Assembly: GCA_003280025.1 (NCBI GenBank)
Contig: QCGD01000001.1
Location: 186,001-250,000, forward strand
Length of the DNA: 64,000 bases
Direction of reading: 5' to 3'
Origin: Prochlorococcus sp. AG-363-P06
GTDB lineage: Bacteria > Cyanobacteriota > Cyanobacteriia > PCC-6307 > Cyanobiaceae
Part shown: positions 15,307-22,796 of the stretch, in pieces
How positions within the stretch are numbered: position 1 is the first letter of the stretch
Layout of the letters: each line of letters begins with the position of its first letter
Program-made: the position numbers and the translations under genes
Notes under the pieces: generated by a model
The model's input: only the letters and a program-made list of their open reading frames with translations
Databases searched by the model: none
Told to the model about the DNA's origin: nothing

Positions 15307-15486
15307 TCATTGTATTGGCTTATAAAAATTCAAAGGATGATCAACATTTCCCGGTTCAAGATATTTTGTATAACAAGCAGTTGTGCAATCCAAACCCTCA
15401 CTATCAATACTGCAAGAATTTATGCATTCAAAAAAACTTTCCAAAGCTTCTGAATCTTTAATGTTTGAATAAATAATTTTTTTCAT
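15307..15486 (-). CDS. FECI-x2-CS family Cys microprotein, copy 1
   Basis: 59 aa, ATG preceded by GAGGTGT. The core FFECINSCSIDSEGLDCTTA followed by CYTKYL matches YFECITECSIVDGHQECVTH of the protein at 40883-41041. Four conserved cysteines (C-x3-C, then C-x3-C) could form two disulfides or bind a metal. No signal peptide. Function unknown. Confidence 0.7.
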   Translation of the reverse strand: MKKIIYSNIKDSEALESFFECINSCSIDSEGLDCTTACYTKYLEPGNVDHPLNFYKPIQ

Positions 15487-15668
15487 AACTACACCTCAAA
15501 ATTGGACTTTATCTAGCAAATAATTCCTTATAAAGTCAAGTTTAAGGTAAAGTACCTAGTCTTTATTTTTGGAAAAATGCCACTTTTAAGCAAAAGTGTT
15601 CCATCAGTCTTATTAGGAGAGTTAGGAGTAAAGCTATCTTTTATTAAATGAATTATCGGTTTTTACGA

Positions 15669-15692
15669 TTCGGTTTTGACGTGTAAACCGAA
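15669..15692. promoter_or_regulatory. TTCGGTTT-N8-AAACCGAA inverted repeat
   Basis: A perfect 8-bp inverted repeat. Further TCGGTTTTT sites occur near 15656 and 15720, and a TATAAT hexamer at about 15712. All lie upstream of the gene at 15790, so this is a candidate operator. Confidence 0.4.
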
Positions 15693-15789
15693 GTTCGGTG
15701 TATTTGCCCTATATAATCATTCGGTTTTTAACATTACAAACATTGCTTAATCATATAAAGATAGATATGTACTAATTCAGAGGTAAAAA

Positions 15790-16029
15790 ATGTATTCAAT
15801 GTTTGATCTATTCTTTGATACTCCTGTATATAGGCCAGTATATGTAATCTCTGATAGTGAGATGAAGGAGTTACAAAGAACACAAAATCAAGATGAACTT
15901 GAAGAAATTCGTCATCACAAGAAAAGACTTGAAGAAGCATACAAAGCTCAAGTCAAACATCTTGATGAAAGAGAAAAAGAGTTAAAAACTGAACTAAAAG
16001 CTATTGAACCTTCTAAGAAAAAAGTTTAG
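15790..16029 (+). CDS. Small coiled-coil protein
   Basis: 79 aa. The N-terminus MYSMFDLFFDTPVYRPVYVI precedes a long charged coiled coil (about 25-75). AGAGGT lies upstream, and a strong terminator follows 22 bp after the stop, so it is a monocistronic unit. Soluble; function unknown. Confidence 0.75.
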   Translation: MYSMFDLFFDTPVYRPVYVISDSEMKELQRTQNQDELEEIRHHKKRLEEAYKAQVKHLDEREKELKTELKAIEPSKKKV

Positions 16030-16050
16030 ATTTTGATTTTCTTATCTGAA

Positions 16051-16074
16051 AGAGGGTTTATCCCTCTTTTTTTT
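16051..16074 (+). terminator. Rho-independent terminator
   Basis: GAGGG-TTTAT-CCCTC stem-loop followed by nine T, directly after the coiled-coil gene. It is the same hairpin sequence as at 5941-5955. Confidence 0.85.
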
Positions 16075-16187
16075 ATGACAGTAAAAACTATTAATTTGAA
16101 AATCTACATTAATTTTCTTTTCTTCAGTTATGGCGAGAGCTCCCCAGATAGAACCTTTTTGAAGGTTAGTATCATCTTTTAAGCTAC

Positions 16188-16406
16188 TTATGGAGCGAAT
16201 ATTCTGCTGTTATTTCTCCAGTATCTACATCCCTTAATGAGATGATCTCCTTGAGGAATAAGCTTTTGATGAAACGGACAAGTAAGGATGGTTGCACAAG
16301 AGTTTGTCGTGCTGTACCTGAAGTGATTGCAGGTAATACAAATCTTTCTTCGTTTTCTTGTTAATGTCTCTTCCTCTAAATAATCCCATTCCTGCCAGTC
16401 CTCCAT
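16188..16406 (-). CDS. Zinc-ribbon-like small protein, LexA-box gene
   Basis: 72 aa. CITCNHFRY, then CATILTCPFH and a final GCRYW give five cysteines and several histidines arranged like a small zinc-binding protein. A textbook cyanobacterial LexA box sits 11 bp upstream of the ATG, so expression is probably damage-inducible. The role is unknown. Confidence 0.75.
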   Translation of the reverse strand: MEDWQEWDYLEEETLTRKRRKICITCNHFRYSTTNSCATILTCPFHQKLIPQGDHLIKGCRYWRNNSRIFAP

Positions 16407-16416
16407 AATCGATTAT

Positions 16417-16430
16417 AGTACAAGTGTACT
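16417..16430. promoter_or_regulatory. LexA (SOS) box
   Basis: AGTACAAGTGTACT, inside the larger dyad ATAGTACA-AG-TGTACTAT (16415-16432). It fits the cyanobacterial LexA consensus RGTAC-N3-D-GTWC-B at every position. I scanned the GTAC sites in this window by eye and found no other full match. Confidence 0.75.
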
Positions 16431-16652
16431 ATTATGTATAGCAACTGAAAAGGGTAAGAGTCAACAAGTTTATTTACTCTTCAAAAGAATTGCTTTGCTT
16501 TATTCCGTTTAATCTAGAGGGACTCTTCTCTTTCTAGGCTCTTCAATCAGATGATCATACTTATCTACACCGTTGAAGTATCTGTTTAGAAAGTACTCTT
16601 CCAAGATTTCAAGTGCTTACTTATTTTTTAACTCCCAAATTTCTTTCTAAAT

Positions 16653-16892
16653 TTAAGCAGCTCTTCTAAAAGGGTTAATTTTCTTAAATGAATGCTTACT
16701 CTTTTTGTCTGTCATTACCCTATATCTTTGATTTATATCCAAGATATATTTCCTGAATTTTTTATCATTTTCAATTCTTTGTTTACGTATACTTAAAGCC
16801 TTTAATTCATCTATTGATTTGAGTTCTTTGTCTTCAATCGAATTAAAATGATCTAAATAAATCATTTTAAGCAATTTAAAAAATTTCTTCAT
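16653..16892 (-). CDS. Small basic helical protein
   Basis: 79 aa from MKKFFKLLKMIYLDHF; the frame extends five codons further upstream. Rich in Lys and Arg, ends KKINPFRRAA, no membrane helix. Function unknown. Confidence 0.6.
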   Translation of the reverse strand: MKKFFKLLKMIYLDHFNSIEDKELKSIDELKALSIRKQRIENDKKFRKYILDINQRYRVMTDKKSKHSFKKINPFRRAA

Positions 16893-17111
16893 GTGCCAAA
16901 TTAACAATCAAATTGTTTTTTGCAATAGAAAATTAATTAATTTCTATAAATTAAAAGTTTTAGAGGCTTCAAAAAAATCCTCTTCCAACATTAATTAATG
17001 ATAAATATCAATTCAAAGTTTTTTTGAGGAATGCGTAATTATCTAGGGCAATTAGATAGTAACCAAATTAAGTCGATATAAAAACACTTATGTATGCCCT
17101 ATTTTAGTCTT

Positions 17112-17225
17112 ATGCAAATCGCTACCAACAAAGTCAATAAGTTACTTTTGACTCATGAACGATTTCTAATACAATGGTATAGCAAAGATAGTGATCAAAA
17201 CCACAAACCACTTCTACTCGGGTAA
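17112..17225 (+). CDS. Possible 37-aa peptide
   Basis: MQIATNKVNKLLLTHERFLI continuing to HKPLLLG. No ribosome-binding site is evident, but the sequence is protein-like and it precedes a same-strand CLIYCD gene by 60 bp. Confidence 0.4.
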   Translation: MQIATNKVNKLLLTHERFLIQWYSKDSDQNHKPLLLG

Positions 17226-17285
17226 TAATACTCTAGTAATTTAAGGAAATTGAAGGATAATAGAGGTATAGATCTAGGAGGTCTT

Positions 17286-17468
17286 ATGAAACTATTTAAT
17301 CAATTCAATATCCTTCCAAGATACTTAACTGCATTTAACTATGCAGGGTTAAATCTTAACGAAACTCCAAAAGAACTTGAGAAATGTACTCTTGAGTTTC
17401 AAAATTTCTGGGATAAAGAATGTAGACAAAATCCAACTACTCAAAATTGTTTAATCTATTGCGACTAA
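17286..17468 (+). CDS. CLVYCD-family Cys microprotein
   Basis: 60 aa, with AGGAGGT 5 bp before the ATG at 17286 (the ORF is open back to 17250). The C-terminus is WDKECRQNPTTQNCLIYCD and stop, the same C-x3-P-x4-CL-x-YCD ending as 36331-36480 and the split copy at 9926. The N-terminal half differs from the others. Confidence 0.75.
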   Translation: MKLFNQFNILPRYLTAFNYAGLNLNETPKELEKCTLEFQNFWDKECRQNPTTQNCLIYCD

Positions 17469-17494
17469 TCAATTAGTTAATTAATTTAGTCACT

Positions 17495-17578
17495 TTAAGA
17501 TGAAATGCCATCTTTATTAATAATCAAATAAATCCAATAAACTATTAAACCAAAAACAATAAAAGTTATAGCAATCAT
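17495..17578 (-). CDS. 27-aa membrane peptide
   Basis: MIAITFIVFGLIVYWIYLII then NKDGISS: one transmembrane helix. A GTG directly precedes the ATG. It is convergent with the CLIYCD gene. Could be a subunit of a membrane complex; not recognised. Confidence 0.4.
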   Translation of the reverse strand: MIAITFIVFGLIVYWIYLIINKDGISS

Positions 17579-17662
17579 CACAACAAGGCTTGGGTTTTAT
17601 CTCCCTTAAATTTGACGTTTATAAAGGTGAACTAAGAACTTTTACAGAAAATTAATTACTAT

Positions 17663-18301
17663 CTAAAATAAACTCATTTGATCATTTTGTTTTTTATTAA
17701 CTTCTTCTGATACCCATCCATCAGGTGACCAACCCATCATGATTGGCTCTAAAGCTTTTAATTCATTAGCATCTTTAACCTGTTCAGTCCATTGCTCCTC
17801 ATATCCATAAGGTACAACAACAGGCATACGGTGATGTAAAGGTTTAACGAGACTATTAGGATCGGTTGTTAAAACACAGCAACTCTCTAATTCTGCTCCA
17901 TCAGGTGAAGTCCATTTGCTCCAAATACCTCCTAACCAAAAAGTTTCATAATTCTCTTTTCGGATAAGATATTTTTTTTCAAAAAAACCACTTGCTGGTA
18001 TTAAGCACCTTTTGTGTTTCCAACTTCCACTAAATAATTTTTTTTCCTCAACAGTTTCTGACCTTGCATTAAATGGTCTTGCTCTCCCTTTATCAAATGG
18101 GTCTTTAGCCCAAGGTGAAATAAAACCCCATGTCATAAAGGTTGTTTTCATCTTCCCTTCGTTTTTAATTACCAGCACTGGATTAGTAGGTCTAATTAAA
18201 CTCTGAGTTTCGTATTTAGTTTCAAGTCCAATTGGGTAATCTTGTTTTAAAACCTCTGGCAACTCATTAAACTTAGTTTTTAATTCGAATCTGCCACACA
18301 T
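17663..18301 (-). CDS. SRAP (YedK/HMCES) abasic-site protein
   Basis: 212 aa starting MCGRF, so that Cys2 becomes the N-terminal catalytic residue after Met removal. Other SRAP motifs are ARPFNARSE, SGFFE and LHHRMPVV. The family crosslinks to abasic sites in single-stranded DNA and shields them during replication. Length is normal for the bacterial form. No LexA box was found upstream; a different palindrome is present. Confidence 0.93.
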   Translation of the reverse strand: MCGRFELKTKFNELPEVLKQDYPIGLETKYETQSLIRPTNPVLVIKNEGKMKTTFMTWGFISPWAKDPFDKGRARPFNARSETVEEKKLFSGSWKHKRCLIPASGFFEKKYLIRKENYETFWLGGIWSKWTSPDGAELESCCVLTTDPNSLVKPLHHRMPVVVPYGYEEQWTEQVKDANELKALEPIMMGWSPDGWVSEEVNKKQNDQMSLF

Positions 18302-18366
18302 TTATTTTCTAATAGTTTTTTAAAAATTCAGTTCCTTAAAAAAGAAGCTTATTTGGTTCTATTTTA

Positions 18367-18381
18367 GATTGACTGTCAATC
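18367..18381. promoter_or_regulatory. GATTGAC-T-GTCAATC palindrome
   Basis: A perfect 15-bp dyad 66 bp upstream of the SRAP start, with TAAAAT just downstream on that strand. It could be an operator or the -35 region. A GACTGTCAATC half also occurs near 5968. Confidence 0.35.
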
Positions 18382-18509
18382 AATAAAAAAATTTGAAAAG
18401 AGTTTAAATAACAAATTAGAAAAACTTTATATAGATTCTTAAATAATGAAGTCTAAATTTTCATTATTTAAAAAATTATTAAGACAATCTCTAGCATGGA
18501 AAGAATCAG

Positions 18510-18812
18510 TTAATCTCTTTTCATGTTTTTCTTTTTCTTTTTCTTTTTCTTCTTAACTTTTTTATTAACCTCTTCCGTTTTATTTTCAATTTCTTCTAGA
18601 TTATTTTTGAGTTCCTCTATAACTTTTACTTCTTCCTTTCTAACTTCACTTTCTTTCAACTCTAAAACATTTATTGGTTCTTTTTTAACTTTAATTTCTT
18701 TCTTATCATCCGTTTTAGTTTCAAAATTACCTTTAATTAAATTAACGATAAAAATAAGAATAGGAATGTGGGCTAAACCACCTATTATCACTTTAGTTTC
18801 TGAATAAGCCAT
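18510..18812 (-). CDS. Membrane-anchored Lys/Glu-rich protein
   Basis: 100 aa. One helix near the N-terminus (IIGGLAHIPILIFIVNLI) is followed by a long Lys/Glu coiled coil and a C-terminal polylysine run before NMKRD. The extreme Lys content is partly low complexity. Function unknown. Confidence 0.65.
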   Translation of the reverse strand: MAYSETKVIIGGLAHIPILIFIVNLIKGNFETKTDDKKEIKVKKEPINVLELKESEVRKEEVKVIEELKNNLEEIENKTEEVNKKVKKKKKKKKKNMKRD

Positions 18813-19019
18813 TTACTAAGTTAAGAGGAACTGGAATATTTAAGCATAAAAAAATTTTTGTTATGGCTTGTATTAAGCTGAAAAATATTTTTTTCTACAA
18901 AAAGTTGGTTTTTTAGCAAACAATTTTTCTAGAAACAGGATGCTCAACCATACATCACGAAAATTTTTTCCATAAATAATCTATTAATAAAGATCAGAAA
19001 TAATTCTAGGTCTTTGAGC

Positions 19020-19238
19020 TTAGATTTTTTGAGTTTTTCGATTGGATGAATTCCTTTTTAGATTAATAAATCTAAGCTGATCTCTAAAATCCTTATCCCC
19101 CCAATAGTAATCTTCGTAAAAGGTAAAAGCTGACATGGCGACACCAGCTGTAAGTAGAGCACCAATGATCAAAACAATATAGATCAGTGAATAAGGAGGA
19201 ATCCAATTAGCAGTTCCAGAAATAATCACAAAAGGCAT
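19020..19238 (-). CDS. Small membrane protein
   Basis: 72 aa with one helix (LIYIVLIIGALLTAGVAMSA, about 18-37) and a basic tail (FINLKRNSSNRKTQKI). The acidic-aromatic EDYYWGDKDFRD follows the helix. Not recognised. Confidence 0.65.
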   Translation of the reverse strand: MPFVIISGTANWIPPYSLIYIVLIIGALLTAGVAMSAFTFYEDYYWGDKDFRDQLRFINLKRNSSNRKTQKI

Positions 19239-19432
19239 AGTGAAGAGAAAGATTAGATTTGCATATACCTATTCTTGCTAAGAAAATCACTTTTACTACC
19301 TGAAATAAATACCCAATTTAGAAGAACTAAAAAAACATCAAAATTGATTTTAAGTATAGATTGCCAGCATCAATTTTTTGAAATTATATTATTCAAGAGA
19401 GTTTATTTCTACTTAAAGAAGAAAATAACTGA

Positions 19433-19846
19433 TTAATGAAAAGGTGAAGTGTTATTTATAGGAGCTATAAATAAGATCTCAAATACTATTCCAGTTAGTG
19501 CAAAAGGTAATACCCAAATACCAATAAATCTATGATCAAAAAATCTTAAATTATCATTACCTTTAAAAACATGTTTCAGACTGGTATATAACGTTTCGGG
19601 CTGTTTATAAGAAGGCGATATTTTTGAACTTGAGTAAGGTTTAACAAAATAAGATGATTTTAAGAACTTTGAAATTTTCCTAATAAAAAAAATAGGCAAA
19701 ACCCAAATAGCAAAATAGCGGCCACCCAGCCACTGTCTTGCATTCGGAATTGCATATTCTTTAATAGATTTATTCTCTGGCATGCCAGATTCTAAATCTT
19801 TATAGATATTTTCTAAAGTCTTTTCTTTTACTAATTTATCAATCAT
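19433..19846 (-). CDS. Two-helix membrane protein with repeated IWVLP
   Basis: 137 aa. Two similar segments, RYFAIWVLPIFFI (about 44-56) and RFIGIWVLPFALTG (about 106-119), each start a hydrophobic helix, suggesting an internal duplication. Function unknown. Confidence 0.65.
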   Translation of the reverse strand: MIDKLVKEKTLENIYKDLESGMPENKSIKEYAIPNARQWLGGRYFAIWVLPIFFIRKISKFLKSSYFVKPYSSSKISPSYKQPETLYTSLKHVFKGNDNLRFFDHRFIGIWVLPFALTGIVFEILFIAPINNTSPFH

Positions 19847-20299
19847 TTATTTTTCAAATAGTCAAAATAAAAAGTTCAATATTTTAAAAATATTCCTAAC
19901 TACCAAAATAACTAAAAAGTAATTAGGAATATTTTCTTGGCTAGGTTCTCAAAGACGGTTTTGATACCGATGTAGATTTGCCAAAAGCTACATTAACTTT
20001 ATAAACAAAAATCTATTTTTTTTAAAGTAAATAATATACAAATACGTGAGTAATTTTTAATTATAAAAGTTGTTTTTAATACAGTATTAAACTTATTTAT
20101 GAAAATAATTTGAAACCTCATTTTCTAAGATTGCAAAAAAGAAAATGAGGTCAAAGAGAGGTTCTCATTTAAACCGCTTATCAAAGCTAACGGTTAGTAG
20201 ATTACTCTAATTTCTACTTTTATATTTATACATTGATTTTATAATTTAGTGAAGATTTAATTTATACAACTAGGTGTCTAAAATTTTATTAAATTAGTT
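19847..20299. other. Intergenic with a 12-bp perfect inverted repeat
   Basis: No supported gene. ACCTCATTTTCT at 20115-20126 and its exact complement at 20140-20151 can form a hairpin with a 13-base loop, but no long T-run follows on either strand, so it is not a standard terminator. Confidence 0.45.
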
Positions 20300-20398
20300 T
20301 TATTGAAAACTAATTAAAATATTTACAAGACTCATTGAAAGTTGAAAGAAAGCGTATAGAGAAACGGCAAAAAACAAAAATTGTTCTAATGGGATCAT
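20300..20398 (-). CDS. 32-aa membrane peptide
   Basis: MIPLEQFLFFAVSLYAFFQL then SMSLVNILISFQ: hydrophobic throughout. It lies 24 bp downstream of the PsbY-like gene, so probably the last gene of that small membrane-protein operon. Confidence 0.45.
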   Translation of the reverse strand: MIPLEQFLFFAVSLYAFFQLSMSLVNILISFQ

Positions 20399-20422
20399 AG
20401 TAATTTATAAACTATTGAGTAA

Positions 20423-20608
20423 TTAATTCTTTGTGAGGAAGATATTTTCTATAATAAAGTTTCTCTTATTTGGATCATCTTTTATATTCATTTTTTTTGA
20501 GTGATGATAAATAGATGATTTAAAAGCTCCCCATTTATTAAGCCAAAATAAAGTGTAAATAAAAGCAAGAATAAAAGGAGAACCGACAATAAAGAATCTT
20601 ATATCCAT
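20423..20608 (-). CDS. PsbY-like N-terminal domain protein
   Basis: 61 aa. MDIRFFIVGSPFILAFIYTL then FWLNKWGAFKSS is close to the start of the upstream protein ([32 protein letters not shown]). The C-terminal PsbF-like half of the neighbour is missing here and replaced by a hydrophilic tail. A tandem duplicate that has lost or never had the second helix. Confidence 0.6.
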   Translation of the reverse strand: MDIRFFIVGSPFILAFIYTLFWLNKWGAFKSSIYHHSKKMNIKDDPNKRNFIIENIFLTKN

Positions 20609-20622
20609 ATTAAAAATAATAA

Positions 20623-20919
20623 TTAATAACCCTTAAATTGCATTGCCATAATTGCTCCCAGAAAGAAAACAGTTGGAATTCCTAAAGCATTAACTGCTAA
20701 TGTCCTTACAGTAAAAACAGGGTATCCCTCTTTAGGTCTCCCAGTATTAGGAACAATAGCCGAGTCTTCCCATACTTGATAATTGTTAAAAGGAGCGACT
20801 CCTCTTTTAGGTGTCCCTAAAGGTGATAATCTAAAAACATCCCATTTTCCTAACCAAAATACTGTAAAGATCCAGGCAAAAATAATTGGAGTAATTACTA
20901 ATACGACTCTAAAATCCAT
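20623..20919 (-). CDS. PsbY/PsbF-like fusion membrane protein
   Basis: 98 aa with two helices. The N-terminal [11 protein letters not shown] pattern resembles PsbY (MDWRV-V---P). The C-terminal [20 protein letters not shown] then [10 protein letters not shown] is the PsbF (cytochrome b559 beta) signature, except that the axial heme ligand His of PsbF is Asn here (LAVNALG). So it cannot ligate heme as PsbF does. Probably a thylakoid photosystem-associated protein. It is followed 14 bp later by a PsbY-like paralog. Confidence 0.7.
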   Translation of the reverse strand: MDFRVVLVITPIIFAWIFTVFWLGKWDVFRLSPLGTPKRGVAPFNNYQVWEDSAIVPNTGRPKEGYPVFTVRTLAVNALGIPTVFFLGAIMAMQFKGY

Positions 20920-21127
20920 TTTTAAATAATTAATTTTGATATCTATTTTGACTTTAATTAATTAACTTAAGATTCAATAGTTAACTTATATTTAAGTAAA
21001 AACAATTAAAAACATGTATGATGATCATTGATCACAATAAAAAATGATTTATTGTTTTAGTCAAAGTATATTTTTAATAATTCCATAAATATATCTGGTG
21101 TAGATTTGAATTAATTTCAATAAATCT

Positions 21128-21496
21128 ATGGATACATTTAGATTTCTACTTTTTGGTATTGCGGGAGTTAGTGTGATCTTTTGGGTTTCAGTCATAGCTT
21201 TATGGCATACATATATGTTCCCAACTTTTTTTAAAGAAGATAAAGATCTAGATTCTTTTATTGTTGAGGATAAACCTAATACTTTGGAACCTATTCTTGG
21301 TGATTTAGTTAAAATTAATACTTTAAAAAGTAGAGAAAAATATTCAATGAAAAACTTTGTTATAGCTGATTTTTCCTCTTTTAAAAAGGATTTTAAATTA
21401 AATAAATTATATACAATTGTAATGATCGGAGTTTCTTTTGCAACTTTTATGTTTATTACTTACGGATTAAGTAGCTCTATTACAACGTTAAATTAA
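21128..21496 (+). CDS. Two-helix membrane protein
   Basis: 122 aa. N-terminal helix (FLLFGIAGVSVIFWVSVIAL) and C-terminal helix (YTIVMIGVSFATFMFITYGL) flank a charged loop. It is divergent from the PsbY/PsbF-like genes and directly abuts the next ORF. Unknown. Confidence 0.65.
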   Translation: MDTFRFLLFGIAGVSVIFWVSVIALWHTYMFPTFFKEDKDLDSFIVEDKPNTLEPILGDLVKINTLKSREKYSMKNFVIADFSSFKKDFKLNKLYTIVMIGVSFATFMFITYGLSSSITTLN

Positions 21497-21580
21497 ATGG
21501 AATCAATATATACTTTAGTCTTTTTAACTTGCATCATTTTTTTCATCTTTGATTCTTTCAAAGATTTAAACATTAAATAA
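21497..21580 (+). CDS. 27-aa membrane peptide
   Basis: MESIYTLVFLTCIIFFIFDS then FKDLNIK. The ATG follows the upstream stop without a gap, which supports translation coupling. One helix. Confidence 0.5.
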   Translation: MESIYTLVFLTCIIFFIFDSFKDLNIK

Positions 21581-21597
21581 CAAATAAATTAATTTTT

Positions 21598-21744
21598 CTA
21601 CTTTCTTTTGCCAGCGAATAAAATTCTTCTTCTTATATAAAAGAATAATATTGTAGTTATTATCATTACAGGCGGATGCAATGATATTGAATTTAAGTAT
21701 TCATAGAAATTAAAGTTTTCCAATAATTTTTTAAATAATTGCAT
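21598..21744 (-). CDS. Small membrane protein
   Basis: 48 aa. An amphipathic N-terminus (MQLFKKLLENFNFYEYLNSI), one helix (PPVMIITTILFFYI) and a basic end (RRRILFAGKRK). Convergent with the preceding gene. Confidence 0.55.
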   Translation of the reverse strand: MQLFKKLLENFNFYEYLNSISLHPPVMIITTILFFYIRRRILFAGKRK

Positions 21745-22171
21745 AGAACTATATCTTATTCATCAAGTTTTTATTGCTTTAAATCAATCAATTCTAAGTA
21801 TAAAATGCACGTTAAACTTGTCTTACATAATATTTCCGAGTAAAACTGCGTAAAATTTTTGGCTACTTTGTAATAACAAACTTCGCAAAATCAGTTTGAA
21901 TATATAGTTTATAAAATAGACTATATATTATTCAATTTATATCCTTTTATAGAATCTATATATTTAATTTTTAACTAGAACTTTTCTAGGAAAAGTAGTC
22001 AGTAAAGTTGAAAAAATTGCCATACCTAAATGACCACTTTTTATTAGCAGATATTTAGATTTACTATGTGCATAAGAAAAAGTATAAATATCAAAAACAA
22101 TGATGATTAATGCTTACTCTGAAATTTTTTTGCTTAAAATAAATTTATTAGTTTTTTTAAACATTAAGAAA
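21745..22171. other. Intergenic with a possible minus-strand remnant
   Basis: No supported gene. On the minus strand a frame ending at 21964 reads YLLIKSGHLGMAIFSTLLTT then FPRKVLVKN; it is protein-like but its only ATG gives 19 aa and there is no other standard start. Confidence 0.35.
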
Positions 22172-22405
22172 ATGAAATTGAAAAGAACTTCTGTTTTTAG
22201 AAAGTTTAAAATATCAATTATTTTCTTTTATTTTTTTCTTAATTTCAATTCTTTTTCTTATGCACATATGAAAGGTACATTTTCTTCTGAACAAAAAGCT
22301 GCAAAAAAATCATTAGAACTTGGTTGCATAGGGACACATAAAAATCAAGATAAATGGCTTCCATGTGAGAATGAAAAGCAATTACATAAGTACTTAAGAA
22401 AATAA
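22172..22405 (+). CDS. Secreted DUF3721-type protein
   Basis: 77 aa from the ATG at 22172; an ATG at 22100 would add 24 residues before the signal peptide (IIFFYFFLNFNSFSYAHM). The mature part has the DUF3721 pattern: SSEQKAAKKSLELGC, then GTHKNQDKWLPCENE. Two conserved Cys and a His. Two further family members lie at 27899-28610. Family function unknown; periplasmic. The next gene starts at the next base. Confidence 0.75.
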   Translation: MKLKRTSVFRKFKISIIFFYFFLNFNSFSYAHMKGTFSSEQKAAKKSLELGCIGTHKNQDKWLPCENEKQLHKYLRK

Positions 22406-22672
22406 ATGCAAAGCTTGGAAATGGATCAAACTAAAATACATAGAAAAGTAGCAGCAGTTTCTGCAATTCCTTTATTAGTTACTATTATCTCTGGTACTAT
22501 CTATAGTTTTCTTCAGCTATTTGGAGTAGATGCTTTTTGGTTGATCAAATGGCATACCGGTAATTTTGGGATTTTTAATTTGCAGCCATTTTATTCGATA
22601 TTTATTGGTATTTCGTCGATAATCTCTGTGCTATCTGGAATTAATTTATTGAAGAATAATCCTAAGATATAA
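22406..22672 (+). CDS. Small membrane protein, PepSY-TM-like
   Basis: 88 aa with two helices (about 17-37 and 64-82). The opening KIHRKVAAVSAIPLLVTIIS and a second His (KWHTGNFG) resemble the membrane helices of PepSY-associated proteins, but no PepSY domain is present. It abuts the DUF3721 gene, so the two are an operon. Confidence 0.6.
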   Translation: MQSLEMDQTKIHRKVAAVSAIPLLVTIISGTIYSFLQLFGVDAFWLIKWHTGNFGIFNLQPFYSIFIGISSIISVLSGINLLKNNPKI

Positions 22673-22796
22673 AAAAAACTGGAAAAATTATCGATTTTCT
22701 GCCTATTTATTCTTCCACTAATCCTAATTATTGTTCTAATTATTTTTTGCTTAATTAAGAATAAAAGAGTTAAAAATAATTAGCTAAGAAATATTT

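Noticed and set aside
18523-18807. Plus-strand ORF of poly-Phe/Ser
   Set aside because: It is the antisense shadow of the Lys/Glu-rich gene on the minus strand (18510-18812).
20623-20919. Functional cytochrome b559 beta subunit (PsbF)
   Set aside because: The heme-ligating His is replaced by Asn, and an extra N-terminal helix is fused, so it is not the standard subunit.
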